From assembly GCA_964058845.1 (NCBI GenBank), contig CAXKVR010000439.1, positions 1 to 36,121 on the forward strand: DNA of 36,121 nucleotides, written 5' to 3'. A program made the position numbers and the translations under genes. This document shows, piece by piece, positions 31,801 to 36,121 of this stretch. The notes under the pieces are model-generated. The model was given only the letters and a program-made list of their open reading frames with translations, had not been told where the DNA came from and searched no databases. How positions within the stretch are numbered: the first letter of the stretch is position 1; the number at the start of each line of letters is the position of its first letter. This DNA comes from Carex sylvatica. Its lineage: Eukaryota > Streptophyta > Magnoliopsida > Poales > Cyperaceae.

Positions 31801-34800
31801 ACTGACAAAAAAGTCAACATGCATTCCTATTACATCAGATTGTTACCGAAGCCAGATGACAGAAACTACAGGATGTTTGGTCTTTTTCTCATGAGCCGGC
31901 TCCCGGAGGAAGCTGAGTCATTGGAAGTCGATTTACACCTGACTCATTGCCGCATTGTGAAAACAGGTCTCAACTGGCTTGGCTTGGTATCATTTGACAA
32001 AGAAGAGGTATAGATTGCACATTTGCATTAATGCTCAAACTCCAAAATACCTTATATTTCTGTTTCTTTAAGCTGAAGGTCAATTATGAGGATCCATATC
32101 TGGTGCTTTCCTTGCCTTAGAAAGCAATGCCCTGCTTTAGCAATTAGGAGTGACTGATCTAAAACAGACGAGGCAGATCCCATCCAAGCCCACACTAAAT
32201 GCCCCCTATAAGAATTCAGTATTTTCGATCTGGGCCATCCGTTTTAGACTGGATGATCCAGACAGGAAAAACAGGGCCCTGCTTTCCGATGCAAGAAAAG
32301 CAGACTGATCCAAGAAGTTATAAGACTTCTTCCCATCATCACATGCAAACAGTCATTGGAAAAAGCAAAAACAATCTGATCAATATCTGATATTGTAATT
32401 TTGCAGAAATAGACTTTTGTATTTTTTCTGGTTTTATATGCTCTTTTTCTTGTTTCTGTAGATGAAGATAGCTCAAAATTTCCAGGAAATGTTTCTCAAA
32501 ATAGTCCTCGACCGAGTTGAATTCTCTTCTGGTGAAATTGCCCTTGGGAAAGACACGTCCAGTATTCAGCACAGCAACTCGCTGTCTTATCTTTTGCTTC
32601 CTCTAAAACAGCACATTTGCAGCAATAATAACAAGTTGGTGGTTGACTGGGCCACTATGAGACACTGTTTATCATCCCCAATTTTTGGAAATGCAAATAG
32701 TCTCTTTTGGAGGAACCAAATTACAATTGGAAATTCTCTAAAGATGAAAGATGGAGAGTATAGAAAGCATGATGTAGTGGGTAGTTTGATTTATACGCCG
32801 CATAATGAAATATTCTTCTTTGTAGATGAGATTTTATATGAACTTAATGCAACAAGTCAACTTGAAAGGTCTACCTATGCGGAACATTTTAAAGAAAGGT
32901 AAGTAAACCTTAAAATATATATTTTTCCTTTGAAGATGTATACATGCCTATTTTTCCCATTAATATATATCAAGTGGTCTGTAGGATTTTTATTTTTTTC
33001 TGTTTGTTTCCTACTATTATTTAACATGGGCCTATGTGATGACAGAAATATGTGTAAGTTAGCAAGTACATATAATATATAGAGATTTTCCTTTTCCTAG
33101 GTTTTTTTTGGTAGGGAGCTGGTCATTATGATGATTTTTTACATCTTTATTAATCAGGTTTAAAATCGAGCTATCACATCCAGAGCAACCGTTATTGAAG
33201 GTCAAGCAGCTTTTCAATGTGCACAATTTGCTACTCAATAGAAACAAAGATAATAAAGGTGTGTTTCACATTTCCCAGTTTGGTACATATTCAAAGAATT
33301 GCATGACTTGCTTGTTCAGCTGTTTTCAAATTTTAGTTGTTTTTTTGTTTCTGAAGCAAATTGAGATATATTTGCTTGAATTGTGGGTTGATCAAGGCAA
33401 ACTTGGACTAAGTAGAGGCCCAATTGGGCTAAACTGGGAAAAATAGTAAAACCAGCAGATTTATTTTGGAGGCCCAATTGAGCTATCACGTGCTGTCGCA
33501 GCCCCCGCTCAGAAGTTTTATTTTGGAGGGTTAATTATTTAGTTATGATAAAGTTGGTGACACCTAATTGCACAGTTGAAGCTTATCGAGAGTTAATTCA
33601 GACTCATTTTGGGCTAATCAATTTGTGACTGACTTTTCAAAAATATTTAGAGGCAAGAGAACTAACTGAGCACTTTGTGGAGCTACCACCTGAGCTGTGT
33701 TGTGTGAAGATTCTCGGCTTTTCTAAGGATATAGGGAGCTCGTTGTCACTCTTGCCGTCTTTTATGCACCGTTTAGAGAACCTTCTTGTAGCTATCGAGC
33801 TCAAGCATTTAATGCTCTCCTCCTTTGCAGAAGCTTCTCTTGTCAGAGCAGAATGCGTATGCACCTCCAGCCTCTCTTCTTCTTGATTTGTTTGGATTGG
33901 CTACAAAAGTTGAGAACCTTATGCCAAATTATGTATGGTACTTGCATAGAGTTTTGGGGCCTGCGAGGTTTGGCACCATGCCAGTGTGGTCCTGGTTTCT
34001 CTTATAACAGGCCTTAGATGTTTATCTAAGCATTTATTTAACCCAGTTTTTCCACAATCGTTCTATTTGAAATTGGTTAAGCCCTCTCCAAATTTAAGCC
34101 TCTCAATACCCTCTTTTATGCAACTAAACCTCAATTAAGCCTCCATTTAACTCGTCTTGTTGCTTATCATCATGAATTGCCTGAACTGACTGCATTGAGC
34201 CTCACATTTATCGCAAAGCATGAAAATGACCCCATTGGTCTTAATTTATTTCAGATGTCCCAAATTTACAATTCAAAATAAACACTCTTATAAAAGTGTT
34301 CACTCAGCAGATTAATTAAATTATGAAATGTAAACATGGAATGTTGATTAGAAGTTTTAAGGAATGAAATATATGGTACAATGACAAGAAATAAAATACA
34401 ACTAAAGAGCTTCGAGAAATAGTAAGGTTTAAATAATTTTACCTAGATAGGTAAAATAGTAGAGGCATTTATTAGATTAAGTTTCTCACCCATACCAAGC
34501 AACTGAGGTAATTTACCCAAAATTGTTCAAAGGCTAGTTAATATCTGCTCGGTACAGAAAACAAATAGAATTTCGTAGTTGTGCCATTCAGAAGGCCAAA
34601 CGAACTGTTAGTTTTATTATTACTGTTGTTGACCAGGTCAAATCATTAAAGGATAACCATCTGAGTATACTCTGGTATTAGCTAATCAAGTCTCAAGTGA
34701 AATCTAATTAACAGAGTAGGTTAGTTACAGACTAGTGAATTTTAAGAGAAACTTTTTGCTTCTTTTAGTCTTTAAAAGTTATTTGTTCCAACAGATACTG

Positions 34801-36121
34801 GAGGCACTGACGACCGAGAAATGCATGGAGAGGCTCTCATTAGAGAGGTTTGAAGTACTAGGTGATGCATTTTTGAAATATGTGGTAGGCCGACACAGCT
34901 TTATTTCTTTTGAAGGGTTAGATGAGGGTAAATTGACCTGGAGACGGTCATGCATTGTGAATAACTTGAATTTGTATGTCCTTGCTATAAAGAAAGATTT
35001 ACAGGTACATGGTTAAAATCAGTTTTATGTATTTTTTTCATGTCTTGTACTATATTTTGTATACATTTTTAATAATTTTTTTGTCTTTTCATTAATGCCA
35101 GGTTTTCATAAGGGAACCATTTGTACCATCTCAATTCTTTGCATTAGGTCATCCATGCACCAAATTCTGCACCAAGGACAACGAGTCGATATTGCACCCA
35201 AGAATATCTAAAACTCATTCCAGTTCCAGTTCTGAAAATCTTGAGCTGGCCACTGGTGGAAGGTGCACTCGGGCCCACCGCTGGATCCATGGAAAGACAA
35301 TTGCTGACATGGTGGAGGCCCTTGTGGGTGTTTTCCTGGTTGAAAGCGGTTTCAAGGCTGCCTTCGCATTTTTAAGATGGATTGGAATTGAAATTGATTT
35401 CAAGATCTCTGATTACGAAAAGGCTTGCAACCTGAGCTATAAGAATTTATCACTTGTGGAGAGTATGAATATTGATGCATTGGAGGAAACCATTGGGCAT
35501 GAGTTTAGGTTTAAAGGACTGCTAATGGAAGCGCTCATACACCCATCATATAACAAGCACTCAGGTGGATGCTACCAGGTGCGTTGTCTCATGCGTCCCT
35601 ATGTCTGGTAATACGGGCCTTTATCTCCAGGTCTTGTACGAAGCTGAGATGGTAGGAGATTATTGTTGTGCCTGGATTTAATTGAATTTGTGTTATTTTT
35701 GGGGTTTTATTGGTGAATTGGGGTAATTATGAATTTCATTTAGAATGTTACAGCACTAGAATTATCCTAAATTAGTCTGGTCAAAGAGCGTAATTTGAAT
35801 AAAATGCCAGATTAGATATTATTTATATATAATTCATTCATTTTTCAACTCAGAGATTGGAGTTTCTAGGCGATGCTGTGTTGGAGTACCTAATCACCTC
35901 CTACATCTACTCGGTGTACCCTGATCTGAAACCAGGTCAAATGACGGATCTGAGATCCATAGCTGTTAACAACACATCACTTGCTCATGTGGCAGTCAGG
36001 CAGTCCCTGCACAAGCACCTGGTCAAAGATTCAAATGGCCTCACCACTGCTATTTGCAAATTTGAGCAATATGTTGCTTTACCGGATTGTGAAAAGGAAT
36101 TAGTAGAGGAACCCGCATGCC
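22890..36121 (+). CDS. DCL4: DICER-LIKE 4, exons 1-21, 3' end beyond the window
   Basis: Exons: 22890-22954, 23047-23224, 24267-24377, 24790-24930, 25259-25331, 25486-25550, 25650-25793, 25888-26016, 26366-26501, 26721-26817, 27769-27961, 28340-28500, 29099-29305, 29973-30235, 31730-32007, 32462-32898, 33158-33258, 33651-33856, 34795-35004, 35102-35578, 35854 to the edge. They join to 1313 open codons. DCL4 cuts long dsRNA into 21-nt siRNAs in the tasiRNA and antiviral silencing pathways, with DRB4 as partner in Arabidopsis. Visible parts: Walker A GTGCGKT (41-47), DECH (147-150), TAS (182-184), helicase motif VI QSRGRAR (480-486), DUF283 (~550-635), PAZ (~800-930), RNase IIIa with E1012, E1015, D1019, D1134, E1137, and the start of RNase IIIb with E1227 and D1231. 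All seen catalytic residues are intact. The start ATG is the only one in frame, because a TGA lies just upstream. It opens directly before KDPRKIAR, so the ~120-residue N-terminal extension of the long Arabidopsis isoform is missing. Assignment to DCL4 rather than DCL2 or DCL3 rests on [21 protein letters not shown] and ALTTEKC-type segments. Confidence 0.95.
23225..24266 (+). other. DCL4 intron 2 with transposon-like insertion
   Basis: GT-AG intron. The stretch ~23385-23760 has the wording of a widespread plant repeat (GGCCCCTCAACTATTGCA, TTGATTCAGTTAGGCCC). It is bounded by near-identical direct words TAGTTCAGGACTTT (23265-23278) and TAGTTCAAGACTTT (23764-23777), which could be an eroded target duplication. 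Confidence 0.35.
24659..24744. repeat. exact 43-bp tandem duplication in DCL4 intron 3
   Basis: Positions 24659-24701 and 24702-24744 are identical copies (starting TAATTCATGTCTCATTAG, ending TACATATG). Perfect identity in an intron suggests a recent slippage event, possibly variable between individuals. Confidence 0.9.
27517..27690. repeat. dispersed repeat in DCL4 intron 10, partner in intron 12
   Basis: It shares with 28771-28962 the ordered blocks AGATACTGGT, CAGATCCA, GGATTGCTCT, TTGGTTGAAG, GGAATTGAA, GAAATGCTT and ATCATTT/GTCATTTGGAAA. Same orientation, diverged by substitutions and small indels. Confidence 0.7.
28771..28962. repeat. dispersed repeat in DCL4 intron 12, partner in intron 10
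   Basis: This is the second member of the pair at 27517-27690. A further partial repeat of its right end (TTTCATGGAAATTCTTTGTA..GATCATTGGAAAATAGG) follows at about 29000-29037, and GTCAAGGGGTAC occurs twice nearby (about 28982 and 29045). Confidence 0.7.
30236..31729 (+). other. DCL4 intron 14: GC-AG intron, 1494 bp
   Basis: Exon 14 ends CATGAAG and the intron starts GCATGT; the intron ends GGTATAG before ATGAAAATC. Only this GC donor keeps the frame, reading [13 protein letters not shown] across the junction. The nearby GT at 30240 would put a stop codon just after the junction. The interior holds a GGGTT/GGTTGGG-rich repeat-like stretch (30320-30800) and an LTR-like segment with a TATA box (31370-31600). 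Confidence 0.85.
31371..31600 (+). mobile_element. possible solo-LTR-like segment in DCL4 intron 14
   Basis: It begins TGTTATAGCAGCTCAGC, has a TATA box in CCTATATAAAGCG (about 31467-31479) and a downstream stretch resembling an LTR R region (GAATAGAATCAATGTTACTC). This is the usual order in a Copia-type LTR. No matching second LTR, primer-binding site or clean 5-bp target duplication was found, so the call is weak. Confidence 0.25.

Noticed and set aside
33825..34007. Possible extra DCL4 coding sequence after exon 18
   Set aside because: Reading past 33856 meets a stop after a few Ser residues. The donor at 33857 joins in phase to [10 protein letters not shown], matching the family.
2481..36121. 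Functional link or novel system joining the kinase and DCL4
   Set aside because: They lie 17 kb apart with transposons between, have unrelated roles, and share no visible regulatory element. Neighbourhood is weak evidence in plant genomes.

Overview
This is nuclear DNA of a flowering plant, most likely a eudicot. The evidence is GT-AG split genes with many short exons, an AT-rich background, a plant-type receptor-like kinase, a Dicer-like gene of the plant DCL4 clade, and intergenic space full of short non-autonomous DNA transposons. I cannot name the species.

Only two host genes can be reconstructed, both on the + strand. The first (2481-5565) is a complete ten-exon, 460-residue transmembrane receptor-like Ser/Thr kinase related to Arabidopsis At1g80640/At5g11020. 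The second (22890 to the right edge) is DICER-LIKE 4. Its first 21 coding exons are here and give 1313 codons of uninterrupted frame: DExH helicase, Dicer-dimerisation (DUF283), PAZ, all of RNase IIIa and the first part of RNase IIIb. The rest of RNase IIIb and the dsRNA-binding domains lie beyond the window. DCL4 makes 21-nt siRNAs (tasiRNAs and antiviral siRNAs) from long dsRNA. The kinase is a signalling protein and nothing links the two genes functionally.

Layout. 1-405: end of a ~176-bp tandem satellite. 497-603: relic of a transposon end. 749-1609: first copy of a terminal-inverted-repeat (TIR) element. 1657-1909: orphan coding-like fragment on the - strand. 2270-5990: the kinase gene. 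5990-8106: AT-rich, nothing recognised. 8115-9025: a hAT-type MITE with a perfect 8-bp target duplication, then two neighbouring MITEs of another family. 9751-11433: second copy of the TIR element with a hAT MITE nested in it. 11434-13315: AT-rich with microsatellites. 13349-13800: a near-perfect ~210-bp-arm foldback. 14185-16081: a Mutator-like element with ~150-bp TIRs and a broken transposase N-terminus. 16082-18886: nothing recognised. 18887-20085: third, inverted copy of the TIR element, with a nested hAT MITE. 20100-21720: LTR-like sequence. 22270-22889: DCL4 promoter region, with a strong G-quadruplex motif on the - strand. 22890-36121: DCL4.

I found no evidence for an undescribed multi-gene system. 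The most informative points are the DCL4 splicing details (a GC-AG intron, a competing strong acceptor in the helicase region, tandem acceptors at intron 1), the promoter G4 motif, the long foldback whose transcript would be a natural dicer substrate, and the nested transposons that can be defined from their target-site duplications.
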